64,000 bases of DNA from Hydractinia symbiolongicarpus (GCF_029227915.1 NC_079879.1:9486001-9550000); one strand, 5' to 3'; positions 1-10,818 are shown, counted from the stretch's first letter. Numbers and translations are program-made. Notes: generated from the sequence alone by a model not told the origin.

Positions 1-80
1 GGAGCTGTTCATCCAAGCGCACGGGGTGAATTTAATCGATACAGAAGTACACGTTAACTACCTATCACAGATTCTTGTAA

Positions 81-152
81 GGCCGTGACCAGGATTCGAA
101 CCTGGGTTATTGCGGCCACAACACAATGTACTAACCACTATACGATCACGGC
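81..152 (-). tRNA. tRNA-His(GTG), unit 1
   Basis: One G.U pair in the anticodon stem. Discriminator is C instead of A. Confidence 0.85.
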
Positions 153-271
153 TCATATGAGATTGTTAACCATATATGTCTTGTTCAAAACACTCTGCTA
201 CAATGCGTTAATTAAGAAATATAATTCGTTATGTTTGAAGTCGATACACAACATAATTCGGTTATATAAAG

Positions 272-284
272 AAAATAAACAAAA
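272..284 (-). terminator. Paired T4 runs downstream of a tRNA unit (representative Pol III terminator)
   Basis: On the minus strand the first run of four T's after the tRNA ending at 375 is at 284-281, 91 nt past the 3' end. A second run follows at 275-272. The type-B spacer has the same arrangement, with T4 at 577-574, 92 nt past the tRNA at 669. The position is unusually distant for a tRNA gene. Confidence 0.5.
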
Positions 285-374
285 TAAATGCATAGGACTG
301 TTTTCTCTAGCGAACGGAGACAATTTAATCGATACAGCAGTACATGTTCACTATCCTATCACTGACTCTTGTAA

Positions 375-446
375 TGCCGTGACCAGGATTCGAACCTGGG
401 TTATTGCGGCCACAACGCAATGTACTAACCACTATACGATCACGGC
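375..446 (-). tRNA. tRNA-His(GTG), unit 2
   Basis: Exact consensus body with discriminator A; used as the reference copy. Confidence 0.97.
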
Positions 447-464
447 TGATGTGAGATTGTTACC

Positions 465-470
465 TATATA
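465..470 (-). promoter_or_regulatory. TATA-like upstream element of a tRNA unit (representative)
   Basis: TATATA lies 19-24 bp upstream of the tRNA 5' end at 446. Almost every unit has TATATA or TATACA at this spacing. Upstream TATA elements help TFIIIB recruitment at tRNA genes in some eukaryotes. Function here is inferred from conservation and spacing. Confidence 0.55.
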
Positions 471-668
471 TGTCTTGTTCAAAAAACTGAGCTGCAATGG
501 CTTGATTAAGAAATATATTTCGTATGTTTGAAATCAATACCCAACATAATTCGGTGTTATAAAGAAAACAAGTAAAATTAAAGCATCAGGAGCTGTTCAT
601 CCAAGCGCACTTGGTCAATTTAATCGATACAGAAGTACGCGTTAACTTCCTATCACAGATTCTGGTGA

Positions 669-740
669 TGCCATGACCAGGATTCGAGCCTGGGTTATTG
701 CGGCCACAACGCAATGTACTAACCGCTATACGATCACGGC
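669..740 (-). tRNA. tRNA-His(GTG), unit 3, V1 subfamily
   Basis: T54 is C in the T-loop, one D-loop T is C, and acceptor pair 4 is G.U. The first two changes define the recurring subfamily called V1 here. Confidence 0.7.
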
Positions 741-962
741 TTATGTGGGATTATTAACTATACATGCCTTGTTCAAAACACTCTGCTGCAATGCGATGAT
801 TAAGAAGTATATTACGTTATGTTTGAAGTCGATACGCAACATAATTCGGTGATATAAAGAAAATAAACAAAATGAATTCTTAGGACTGTTTTCTGTAGCG
901 AACGGAGACATTTTAATCGATACAGAATTATATGTTCACTTTCCTAACACTTACTCTTGTAA

Positions 963-1034
963 TGCCGTGACCAGGATTCGAACCTGGGTTATTGCGGCCA
1001 CAACGCAATGTACTAACCACTATACGATCACGGC
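963..1034 (-). tRNA. tRNA-His(GTG), unit 4
   Basis: Exact consensus. Confidence 0.97.
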
Positions 1035-1255
1035 TGATGTGAGATTTTTATCTATATATGTCTTGTTCAAAACATTGAGCTGCAATGCGTTGATTAAGAA
1101 ATATACTTCGTATGTTTGAAGTCAATGACCAACATAACTCGGTGTTATAAAGAAAACAACCAAATTAAAGCATCAGGAGCTGTTCATCTGAGCACACGGG
1201 GTCAACTTAATCGATGCAGAAGTACACGTTAACTACCTATTACAGATTCTGGGAA

Positions 1256-1327
1256 TGCCGTGACCAGGATTAGAACCTGGGTTATTGCCGCAACGAAGGA
1301 ATGAACTAACCACAATGCGATCACTGC
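1256..1327 (-). pseudogene. tRNA-His-derived copy, unit 5, anticodon position GTT
   Basis: The anticodon arm has changed to stem TTCCT/GGCAA and loop TCGTTGC, with a C.C mismatch. G57 is T, and the acceptor stem has a mismatch. Confidence 0.75.
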
Positions 1328-1549
1328 TCATATGAGATTGTTAACCATATATGTCTTGTTCAAAACACTCTGCTACAATGCGTTAATTAAGAAATATAAT
1401 TCGTTATGTTTGAAGTCGATACACAACATAATTCGGTTATATAAAGAAAATAAACAAAATAAATGCATAGGACTGTTTTCTCTAGCGAACAGAGACAATT
1501 TAATCGATACAGCAGTACATGTTCACTATCCTATCACTGACTCTTGTAA

Positions 1550-1621
1550 TGCCGTGACCAGGATTCGAACCTGGGTTATTGCGGCCACAACGCAATGTAC
1601 TAACCACTATACGATCACGGC
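1550..1621 (-). tRNA. tRNA-His(GTG), unit 6
   Basis: Exact consensus. Confidence 0.97.
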
Positions 1622-1843
1622 TGATGTGAGATTGTTACCTATATATGTCTTGTTCAAAAAACTGAGCTGCAATGGCTTGATTAAGAAATATATTTCGTAT
1701 GTTTGAAATCAATACCCAACATAATTCGGTGTTATAAAGAAAACAAGTAAAATTAAAGCATCAGGAGCTGTTCATCCAAGCGCACTTGGTCAATTTAATC
1801 GATACAGAAGTACGCGTTAACTTCCCATCACAGATTCTGGTGA

Positions 1844-1915
1844 TGCCGTGACCAGGATTCGAGCCTGGGTTATTGCGGCCACAACGCAATGTACTAACCG
1901 CTATACAATCACGGC
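1844..1915 (-). tRNA. tRNA-His(GTG), unit 7, V1
   Basis: V1 changes plus C9 to T; all stems pair. Confidence 0.7.
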
Positions 1916-2137
1916 TTATGTGGGATTATTAACTATACATGCCTTGTTCAAAACACTCTGCTGCAATGCGATGATTAAGAAGTATATTACGTTATGTTTG
2001 AAGTCGATACGCAACATAATTCGGTGATATAAAGAAAATAAACAAAATGAATTCTTAGGACTGTTTTCTATAGCGAACGGAGATATTTTAATCGATACAG
2101 AAATATATGTTCACTTTCCTATCACTGATTCATGTAA

Positions 2138-2209
2138 TGACGTGGCCAGGATTCGAACCTGGGTTATTGCGGCCACAACGCAATGTACTAACCACTATAC
2201 GATCACGGC
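2138..2209 (-). pseudogene. tRNA-His(GTG)-derived copy, unit 8
   Basis: Acceptor pairs 2 and 7 are mismatched; the rest is consensus. Confidence 0.55.
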
Positions 2210-2433
2210 TAATGTGATATTGTTAACTGTATATGTCTTTTTCAGAACACTCTGCAGCAATGCGTTGATTGAGAAATATATTTCGTTATGTTTGAAGTCG
2301 ATACACAACATAATTCGGTGACATAAAGAAAACAAACAAAATGAATGCATAGGACTTTTTTCTCTAGCGAACGGGGACAATTTAATCGATACAGCAGTAC
2401 ATGTTTTCACTATCCTAACACTGACTCTTGTAA

Positions 2434-2505
2434 TGCCGTGACCAGGATTCGAACCTGGGTTATTGCGGCCACAACGCAATGTACTAACCACTATACGATC
2501 ACGGC
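2434..2505 (-). tRNA. tRNA-His(GTG), unit 9
   Basis: Exact consensus. Confidence 0.97.
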
Positions 2506-2727
2506 TGATGTGAGATTGTTACCTATATATGTGTTGTTCAAAAAACTGAGCTGCAATGCCTTGATTAAGAAACATATTTCGTATATTTGAAGTCAATACC
2601 CAACATAATTCGGTGTTATAAAGAAAACAAGTAAAATTAAAGCATCAGGAGCTGTTCATCCAAGCGCACTTGGTCAATTTAATCGATACAGAAGTACGCG
2701 TTAACTTCCTATCACAGATTCTGGTGA

Positions 2728-2799
2728 TGCCGTGACCAGGATTCGAGCCTGGGTTATTGCGGCCACAACGCAATGTACTAACCGCTATACAATCACGGC
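2728..2799 (-). tRNA. tRNA-His(GTG), unit 10, V1
   Basis: V1 changes plus C9 to T. Confidence 0.7.
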
Positions 2800-3021
2800 T
2801 TATGTGGGATTATTAACTATACATGCCTTGTTCAAAACACTCTGCTGCAATGCGATGATTAAGAAGTATATTACGTTATGTTTGAAGTCGATACGCAACA
2901 TAATTCGGTGATATAAAGAAAATAAACAAAATGAATTCTTAGGACTGTTTTCTGTAGCGAACGGAGACATTTTAATCGATACAGACATATATGTTCACTT
3001 TCCTATCCCTGATTCTTGTAA

Positions 3022-3092
3022 TGCCGTGACCAGGATTCGAACCTGGGTTATTGCGGCCACACGCAATGTACTAACCACTATACGATCACGGC
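3022..3092 (-). pseudogene. tRNA-His-derived copy, unit 11
   Basis: One base is deleted, leaving a 6-nt anticodon loop. Confidence 0.8.
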
Positions 3093-3315
3093 TGATGTGA
3101 GATTGTTATCTGTATATGTCTTGTTCAAAACACTGAGCTGCAATGCGTTGATTAGGAAATATACTTCGTATGTTTGAAGTCAATACCCAACATAATTCGG
3201 TGTTGTAAAGAAAACGAACAAAATTAAAGCATCAGGAGCTGTTCATCCAAGCGAACGGGGTCAATTTAATCGATACAGAAATATATGTTCACTTTCCTAT
3301 CACTGATTCTTGTAA

Positions 3316-3387
3316 TGCCGTGACCAGGATTCGAACCTGGGTTATTGCGGCCACAACGCAATGTACTAACCACTATACGATCACGGC
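3316..3387 (-). tRNA. tRNA-His(GTG), unit 12
   Basis: Exact consensus. Confidence 0.97.
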
Positions 3388-3608
3388 TGATATAAGTTTG
3401 TTAACCATATATGTCTTCTTCAAAACACTCTGCTGCAATGCGATGATTAAGATATAAATTTCGTTATGTTTGAAGTCGATACACAACATCTTTCGGTTAT
3501 ATAAAGAAAATAAACAAAATAAATGCATATGACTGTTTTCTCTAGCGCACGGGGTCAATTTAATCAATACAGAAGTACACGTTAACTACCTATCACAGAT
3601 TCTGGGAA

Positions 3609-3680
3609 TGCCGTGACCAGGATTCGAACGTGGGTTATTGCGGCCACAACGCAATGTACTAACCACTATACGATCACGGC
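3609..3680 (-). tRNA. tRNA-His(GTG), unit 13
   Basis: G53 is C, breaking the last T-stem pair and the B box; activity is doubtful. Confidence 0.5.
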
Positions 3681-3902
3681 TGATATAAGATTGTTAACCA
3701 TATACGTCTTGTTCGAAACACTCTGCTACAATGCGATGATTAAGAAGTATACTACGTTATGTTTGACGTCGATACACAACATAATTCGGTGATATAAAGA
3801 AAAAAAACCAAATGAAATCATAGGACTGTTTTCTCTAGCGAACAGAGAAATTTTAATCGATACAGAAATATATGTTCACTTTCCTATCACTGATTCCTGT
3901 AA

Positions 3903-3974
3903 TGCCGTGACCAGGATTCGAAACTGGGTTATTGAGGTCACAACGCAATGTACTAACCACTATACGATCACGGC
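3903..3974 (-). pseudogene. tRNA-His-derived copy, unit 14
   Basis: G53 is T, the anticodon stem has one mismatch, and loop position 37 is changed. Confidence 0.65.
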
Positions 3975-4198
3975 TGATGTGAGATTGTTATCGATATATG
4001 TTTTGTTCAAAACACTGTGCTGCAATGCGTTGATTAAGAAATGTATTACGTTATGTTTGAAGTCGATACACAATATAATTCGATGTAATAGAGAAAGCAA
4101 GCAAAATTAAAGCATCAGGAGCTGTTCATCCAAGCGAACGGGGTCAATTTAATCGATACAGAAATATATGTTCACTTTCCTATCACTGACTCTTGTAA

Positions 4199-4270
4199 TG
4201 CCGTGACCAGGATTCGAACCTGGGTTATTGCGGCCACAACGCAATGTACTAACCACTATACGATCACGGC
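4199..4270 (-). tRNA. tRNA-His(GTG), unit 15
   Basis: Exact consensus. Confidence 0.97.
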
Positions 4271-4491
4271 TGATATAAGATTGTTAACCATATATGTCTT
4301 GTTTAAAACACTCTGCTGCAATGCAATGATTAAGAAGTATATTTCGTTATGTTTGAAGTCTATACACAACATAATTCGGTTATTTAAAAAGAATAAACAA
4401 AATGAATGCATAGGACTGTTTTCTCTATCGAACGGAGACAATTTAATCGATACAGAAGTGCACGTTAACTTCCAATCACAGATTCTTCTAA

Positions 4492-4563
4492 TGAAATGAC
4501 CAGGATTCGATCCTGGGTTATTGCGGCCACAACGCAATGTACTAACCACTATACGATGACGGC
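4492..4563 (-). pseudogene. tRNA-His-derived copy, unit 16
   Basis: Three acceptor mismatches, and T54 is A. Confidence 0.8.
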
Positions 4564-4786
4564 TGATGTGAGATTGTTATCTATATATGTCTTGTTCAAA
4601 ACACTGTGCTGCAATGCGTTGATTAAGAAATGTATTACGTTATGTTTGAAATCGATACACAACATAATTCGGTGTAATAGAAAAAACAAGCGAAGTTAAA
4701 TCATCAGAAGCTGTTCATCCAAGCAAACGGAGTCAATTTAATCGATACAGAAGTACACGTTAACTTCCTATCACAGATTCTGCTAA

Positions 4787-4858
4787 TGAAATGACCAGGA
4801 TGCGAACCTGGGTTATTGCGGCCACAACGCAATGTACTAACCACTATACGATCACGGC
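4787..4858 (-). pseudogene. tRNA-His-derived copy, unit 17
   Basis: Acceptor pairs 2 and 3 are mismatched and the T-loop is changed. Confidence 0.7.
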
Positions 4859-5091
4859 TGATGTGAGATTGTTATCTATATATGTCTTGTTCAAAACACT
4901 GTGCTGCAATGCGTTGATTAAGAAATGTATTACGTTATGTTTGAAGTCGATACACAACATAATTCGGTGTTGTAAAGAAAACGAACAAAATTAAAGCATC
5001 AGGAGCTGTTCATCCAAGCGCACGGGGTCAATTTAATCAATACAGAAGTACACGTTAACTACCTATCACAGATTCTGGGAATGCCGTGACC

Positions 5092-5163
5092 AGGATTCGA
5101 ACGTGGGTTATTGCGGCCACAACGCAATGTACTAACCACTATACGATCAGGGCTGATATAAGA
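5092..5163 (-). pseudogene. tRNA-His-derived copy, unit 18
   Basis: G53 is C, and acceptor pair 4 is C.C. Confidence 0.65.
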
Positions 5164-5375
5164 TTGTTAACCATATACGTCTTGTTCGAAACACTCTGCT
5201 ACAATGCGATGATTAAGAAGTATACTACGTTATGTTTGACGTCGATACACAACATAATTCGGTGATATAAAGAAAAAAAACAAAATGAATTCATAGGACT
5301 GTTTTCTTTAGCGAACAGAGAAATTTTAATCGATACAGAAATATATGTTCACTTTCCAATCACTGGTTCCTGTAA

Positions 5376-5447
5376 TGCCGTAACCAGGATTTGCACCTGG
5401 GTTACTGCGGCCACAACGCAATGTACTAACAACTACACGATCACGGC
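5376..5447 (-). pseudogene. tRNA-His-derived copy, unit 19
   Basis: The T-loop reads TGCAAAT, destroying the B box; D-loop changes are also present. Confidence 0.7.
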
Positions 5448-5671
5448 TAATGTGATAATATCAACTATGCATGTCTTGTTCAAAACACTCTGCTGAAATG
5501 CGTTGAATAAGAAGCATGTTTCGTTATGTTTGAAGTCGATACACAACATAATTCCGTATAATAGAGAAAACAAGCAAAATTAAAGCATCAGGAGCTGTTC
5601 ATCCAAGCGAACGGTGTCAATTTAATCGATACGGAAGTATATGTTCACTTTCCTAACACTGATTCTTGTAA

Positions 5672-5743
5672 TGCCGTGACTAGGATTCGAACCTGGGTTA
5701 TTGCGGCCAAAACGCAATGTACTAACCACTATACGATCACGGC
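5672..5743 (-). tRNA. tRNA-His body with TTG anticodon, unit 20
   Basis: One base change turns anticodon GTG into TTG, a glutamine anticodon. One T-stem mismatch; other stems intact. Confidence 0.45.
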
Positions 5744-5961
5744 TTATGTGAGATTAACTATACATGCCTTGTTCAAAACACTCTGCTGCAAGGCGATGAT
5801 TAAGAAGTATATTACGTTATGTTTGAAGCCGATACACAACATAATTCGGTGATATAAAGAAAAAAACAAAATGAATTCAATAGACTGTTTTCTCTAGCGA
5901 ACAGAGACATTTTAATCGATACAGAAATATATGTTCACTTTCCTATCACTGATTCTTGTAA

Positions 5962-6033
5962 TGCCGTGACCAGGATTCGAACCTGGGTTATTGCAGCCAC
6001 AACGCAATGTACTAACCACTATACGATCACGGC
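5962..6033 (-). tRNA. tRNA-His(GTG), unit 21
   Basis: Only change is a G.U pair closing the anticodon stem. The spacer on its 5' side has lost about 90 bp. Confidence 0.9.
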
Positions 6034-6163
6034 GGATATGGCATTGTTTTGTTATAGAGAAAAGAAACAAAATTAAAACATCAGGAGCTGTTCATCCAAC
6101 CGAACGGCGAAAATTTGATCGATACAGAAGTACACGTTAACTTCCTATCACAGATTCTGGTAA

Positions 6164-6235
6164 TGCCGTGACCAGGATGTGAACCTGTGTTATTGGCGCG
6201 ACAAAACATTGTACTAACCACTATACGATCACGCC
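6164..6235 (-). pseudogene. tRNA-His-derived copy, unit 22
   Basis: Anticodon arm scrambled (anticodon position reads GTC); acceptor and T-stem are damaged. Confidence 0.8.
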
Positions 6236-6459
6236 TAATGTGAGATTCTCAACTATGTATGTCTTGTTTAAAACACTTTGCTGCAATGCGTTGAATAAGA
6301 AGCATGTTTTGTTATGTTTGAAGTCGATACCCAACATAATTCGGTGTTTTAAAGAAAACAAGCAAAATTAAAGCTTCAGGAGCTCTTCATAAAAAGCGAA
6401 CGGGCTGAATTAAATCGATACAGAAGTACACGTTAACTTCCTATCACAGATTCTGGCAA

Positions 6460-6494
6460 TGGCGTGACCAGGATTCGAACCGGGCTTATACGGC
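6460..6494 (-). pseudogene. Truncated tRNA-His copy, unit 23
   Basis: Keeps the T arm and acceptor ends; the anticodon and D arms are deleted. The same deletion recurs at 36855-36889. Confidence 0.85.
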
Positions 6495-6715
6495 TAAGCG
6501 AGATTGTTAACTATAGATGTCTTGTTCAAAACACGCTGCTGGAATGCTTGATTAAGAAATACATTTCGTTACGTTTGAAGTCGATACATAACATAATTTG
6601 GTGTTATAAATAAAAGAAGCAACATTAATGCATAGGAAGTGTTTACCCTAGCGAACGGAAAAAATTTATTCGACACGGAAATACATGTTCACTTTCTTAT
6701 CACTGATTCTTGTAA

Positions 6716-6787
6716 TGCCGTATCCAGGATTTGCACCTGGGTTATTGCGGCCACAACGCAATGTACTAACAACTATACGATCAAGGC
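6716..6787 (-). pseudogene. tRNA-His-derived copy, unit 24
   Basis: Acceptor mismatches and a T-loop reading TGCAAAT. Confidence 0.7.
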
Positions 6788-7011
6788 TAATGTGATATTG
6801 TTAGCTATATATGTCTTGTTCAAAACACTCTGCTGCAATGCGTTGAATAAGAAGTGTGTTTCGTTATGTTTGAAGTCCATACTCAGCACAATTCGGTGTT
6901 ATAAAGAAAACAAGCGAAATTAAAGCATCAGGAGCTGTTAATAAAAAGCGAACGGGGTGAATTTAATCGATACAGAAGTACACGTTAACTTCCTATCACA
7001 GATTCTGGCAA

Positions 7012-7083
7012 CGCCGTGACCAGGATTTGAACCTGGGTTATTGCGGCCACAACGCAATATACTAACCACTATACGATCACGGC
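7012..7083 (-). tRNA. tRNA-His(GTG), unit 25
   Basis: A57 in the T-loop (still a purine). Discriminator G. Confidence 0.85.
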
Positions 7084-7306
7084 TGATGTGAGATTGTTAT
7101 GTATATATGTCTTGTTCAAAACAATGTGCTGCAATGCGTTGATTAAGAAATGTATTACGTTAGGTTTGAAGTCGATACACAACATAATTCGGTGTAATAG
7201 AGAAAACAAGCAAAATTAAAGCATCAGGAGCTGTTCATCCAAACGAACGGGGTCATTTTATTCTATACAGAAGTACACGTTAACTTCATATCACAAATTC
7301 TGGTAA

Positions 7307-7378
7307 TGCCGTGACCAGGATTCGAACCTGGGTTATTGCGACCACAACGCAATGTACTAACCACTATACGATCACGGC
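7307..7378 (-). tRNA. tRNA-His(GTG), unit 26
   Basis: Loop position 38 is T; otherwise consensus. Confidence 0.9.
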
Positions 7379-7596
7379 TTATGTGAGATTGACTATACAT
7401 GCCTTGTTCAAAACACTCTGCTGCAAGGCGATGATTAAGAAGTATATTACGTTATGTTTGAAGTCGATACACAACATAATTCGGTGATATAAAGAAAATA
7501 ACAAAATGAATTCATAGGACTGTTTTCTCTAGCGAACGGAGACAATTTAATCGATACAGAAGTACATGTTCACTATCCTATCACTGACTCTTGTAA

Positions 7597-7668
7597 TGCC
7601 GTGACCAGGATTCGAACCTGGGTTATTGCGGCCACAACGCAATGTACTAACCACTATACGATCACGGC
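7597..7668 (-). tRNA. tRNA-His(GTG), unit 27
   Basis: Exact consensus. Confidence 0.97.
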
Positions 7669-7890
7669 TTATGTGGTATTGTTAACTATATATGCCTTGT
7701 TCAAAACACTCTGCTGCAATGCCTTGATTAAGAAATATATTTCGTTATGTTTGAAGTCGATACACAACATAATTCCGTGTTGTAAAGAAAGTAAACAAAA
7801 TAATTGCACAGGACTGTTTTCTCTAGCGAACGGAGACAATTTAATCAATACAGAAGTACATGTTTACTATCCTATCACTGACTCTTGTAA

Positions 7891-7962
7891 TGCCGTGACC
7901 AGGATTCGAACCTGGGTTATTGCGGCCACAACGCAATGTACTAACCACTATACGATCACGGC
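7891..7962 (-). tRNA. tRNA-His(GTG), unit 28
   Basis: Exact consensus. Confidence 0.97.
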
Positions 7963-8183
7963 TTATGTGGTATTGTTAACTATATATGCCTTGTTCAAAA
8001 CACTCTGCTGCAATGCCTTGATTAAGAAATATATTACGTTATGTTTGAAGTCGATACACAACATAATTCGGTTATATAAAGAAAATAACAAAATGAATTC
8101 ATAGGACTGTTTTCTCTAGCGAACGGAGACAATTTAATCAATACAGAAGTACATGTTTACTATCCTATCACTGACTCTTGTAA

Positions 8184-8255
8184 TGCCGTGACCAGGATTC
8201 GAACCTGGGTTATTGCAGCCACAACGCAATGTACTAACCACTATACGATCACGGC
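8184..8255 (-). tRNA. tRNA-His(GTG), unit 29
   Basis: G.U pair closing the anticodon stem. Confidence 0.9.
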
Positions 8256-8478
8256 TGATGTGAGATAGTTATGTATATATGTCTTGTTCAAAACACTGTG
8301 CTGCAATGCGTTGATTAAGAAATGTATTACGTTATGTTTGAAGTCGATACACAACATAATTCGGTGTAATAGAGAAAACAAGCAAAATTAAAGCATCAGG
8401 AGCTGTTCATCCAAACGAACGGGGTCAATTTATTCTATACAGAAGTACACGTTAACTTCATATCACAAATTCTGGTAA

Positions 8479-8550
8479 TGCCGTGACCAGGATTAGAACC
8501 TGGGTTATTGCGGCCACAACGCATTGTACTAACCACTATACGATCAGGGC
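8479..8550 (-). pseudogene. tRNA-His-derived copy, unit 30
   Basis: G57 is T, the first anticodon-stem pair is A.A, and acceptor pair 4 is mismatched. Confidence 0.6.
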
Positions 8551-8771
8551 TCATGTCATATTGTTAACTATACATGCCTTGTTCAAAACACTCTGCTGCA
8601 ATGCGGTGATTAAGAAGTATACTACGTTATGTTTGAAGTCGATACACAACATAATTCGGCGATATAAAGAAAATAAACAAAATGAATTCATAGGACTGTT
8701 TTCTCTAGCGAACAGAGACATCTTAATCGATACAGAAGTACACGTTAACTTCATATCACAAATTCTGGTAA

Positions 8772-8843
8772 TGCCGTGACCAGGATTCGAACCTGGGTTA
8801 TTACGACCACAACGCAATGTACTAACCACTGTACGATCACCGC
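8772..8843 (-). tRNA. tRNA-His(GTG), unit 31
   Basis: Acceptor pair 3 is G.G, loop position 38 is T, and the anticodon stem has one G.U. Confidence 0.55.
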
Positions 8844-9060
8844 TTATGTGAGATTGACTATACATGCCTTGTTCAAAACACTCTGCTGCAATGCGATGAT
8901 TAAGAAGTATATTACGTTATGTTTGAAGTCGATACACAACATAATTCGTTGATATAGAGAAAATAACAAAATGAATTCATAGGACTGTTTTCTCTAGCGA
9001 ACGGATACAATTTAATCGATACAGAAGTACACGTTAACTTCATATCACAGATTCTGGTAA

Positions 9061-9132
9061 TGCCGTGACCAGGATTCAAACATGGGTTATTGCGACCACA
9101 ACGCAATGTACTAACCACTATACGATCACGGC
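9061..9132 (-). pseudogene. tRNA-His-derived copy, unit 32
   Basis: Invariant C56 is T and the T-stem is mismatched, so the B box is broken. Confidence 0.6.
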
Positions 9133-9350
9133 TTATGTGAGATTGACTATACATGCCTTGTTCAAAACACTCTGCTGCAAGGCGATGATTAAGAAGTATA
9201 TTACGTTATGTTTGAAGTCGATACACAACATAATTCGGTGATATAAAGAAAATAACAAAATGAATTCATAGGACTGTTTTCTCTAGCGAACGGAGACAAT
9301 TTAATCGCTACAGAAGTACATATTCACTATCCTATCACTGACTCTTGTAA

Positions 9351-9422
9351 TGCCGTTACCAGGATTCGAACCTGGGTTATTGCGGCCACAACGCAATGTA
9401 CTAACCACTATACGATCACGGC
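9351..9422 (-). tRNA. tRNA-His(GTG), unit 33
   Basis: Acceptor pair 6 is G.A. Confidence 0.7.
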
Positions 9423-9644
9423 TTATGTGGTATTGTTAACTATATATGCCTTTTTCAAAACACTCTGCTGCAATGCCTTGATTAAGAAATATATTTCGTT
9501 ATGTTTGAAGTCGATACACAACATAATTCCGTGTTATAAAGAAAGTAAACACAATAAATACACAGGACTTTTTTCTCTAGCGAACGGAGACAATTTAATC
9601 GATACAGAAGTACATGTTCACTATCCTATCACTGACTCTTGTAA

Positions 9645-9716
9645 TGCCGTGACCAGGATTCGAACCTGGGTTATTGCGGCCACAACGCAATGTACTAACC
9701 ACTATACGATCACGGC
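9645..9716 (-). tRNA. tRNA-His(GTG), unit 34
   Basis: Exact consensus. Confidence 0.97.
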
Positions 9717-9943
9717 TGATGTGAGATAGTTATGTATATATGTCTTTTATAAAAAAAAAAAGTGCTGCAATGCGTTGATTAAGAAATGTATTACGTTATG
9801 TTTGAAGTCGATACACAACATAATTCGGTGTAATAGAGAAAACAAGCAAAATTAAAGCATCAGGAGCTGTTCATCCAAACGAACGGCGTCAATTTAATCG
9901 ATACAGAAGTACATGTTCACTATCCTATCACTGACTCTTGTAA

Positions 9944-10015
9944 TGCCGTGACCAGGATTCGAACCTGGGTTATTTCGGCCACAACGCAATGTACTAACCA
10001 CTATACGATCACGGC
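9944..10015 (-). tRNA. tRNA-His(GTG), unit 35
   Basis: One G.A mismatch in the middle of the anticodon stem. Confidence 0.65.
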
Positions 10016-10235
10016 TGAGGTGAGATTTTTATGTATATATGTCTTGTTCAAAACACTGTGCTGCAATGCGTTGATTAAGAAGTATATTACGTTATGTTTG
10101 AAGTCGATACACAACATAATTCGTTGATATAGAGAAAATAACAAAATGAATTCATAGGACTGTTTTCTCTAGCGAACGGATACAATTTAATCGATACAGA
10201 AGTGCACGTTAACTTCATATCACAGATTCTGGTAA

Positions 10236-10307
10236 TGCCGTGACCAGGATTCAAACATGGGTTATTGCGACCACAACGCAATGTACTAACCACTATACGA
10301 TCACGGC
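10236..10307 (-). pseudogene. tRNA-His-derived copy, unit 36
   Basis: Same lesions as unit 32 (C56 to T, T-stem mismatch). Confidence 0.6.
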
Positions 10308-10525
10308 TTATGTGAGATTGACTATACATGCCTTGTTCAAAACACTCTGCTGCAAGGCGATGATTAAGAAGTATATTACGTTATGTTTGAAGTCGATACA
10401 CAACATAATTCGGTGATATAAAGAAAATAACAACATGAATTCATAGGACTGTTTTCTCTAGCGAACAGAGACAATTTAATCGCTAAAGAAGTACATATTC
10501 ACTATCCTATCACTGACTCTTGTAA

Positions 10526-10597
10526 TGCCGTGACCAGGATTCGAACCTGGGTTATTGCGGCCACAACGCAATGTACTAACCACTATACGATCACGGC
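10526..10597 (-). tRNA. tRNA-His(GTG), unit 37
   Basis: Exact consensus. Confidence 0.97.
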
Positions 10598-10818
10598 TTA
10601 TGTGGTATTGTTAACTATATATGCCTTTTTCAAAACACTCTGCTGCAATGCGATGATTAAGAAGTATACTACGTTATGTTTGAAGTCGATACACAACATA
10701 ATTCGGCGATATAAAGAAAATAAACAAAATTAATTCATAGGACTGTTTTCTCTAGCGAACAGAGACATTTTAATCGATACAGAAGTACACGTTAACTTCA
10801 TATCACAAATTCTGGTAA

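Larger units (their letters stand above)
1..2520. repeat. Long near-perfect duplication, copy 1 (partner 29711-32230)
   Basis: About 2.5 kb (8.5 array units) matches the segment 29,710 bp to the right. All the lines I compared were identical, including rare private variants such as the scrambled unit 5. The match breaks just after 2515. Confidence 0.85.
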
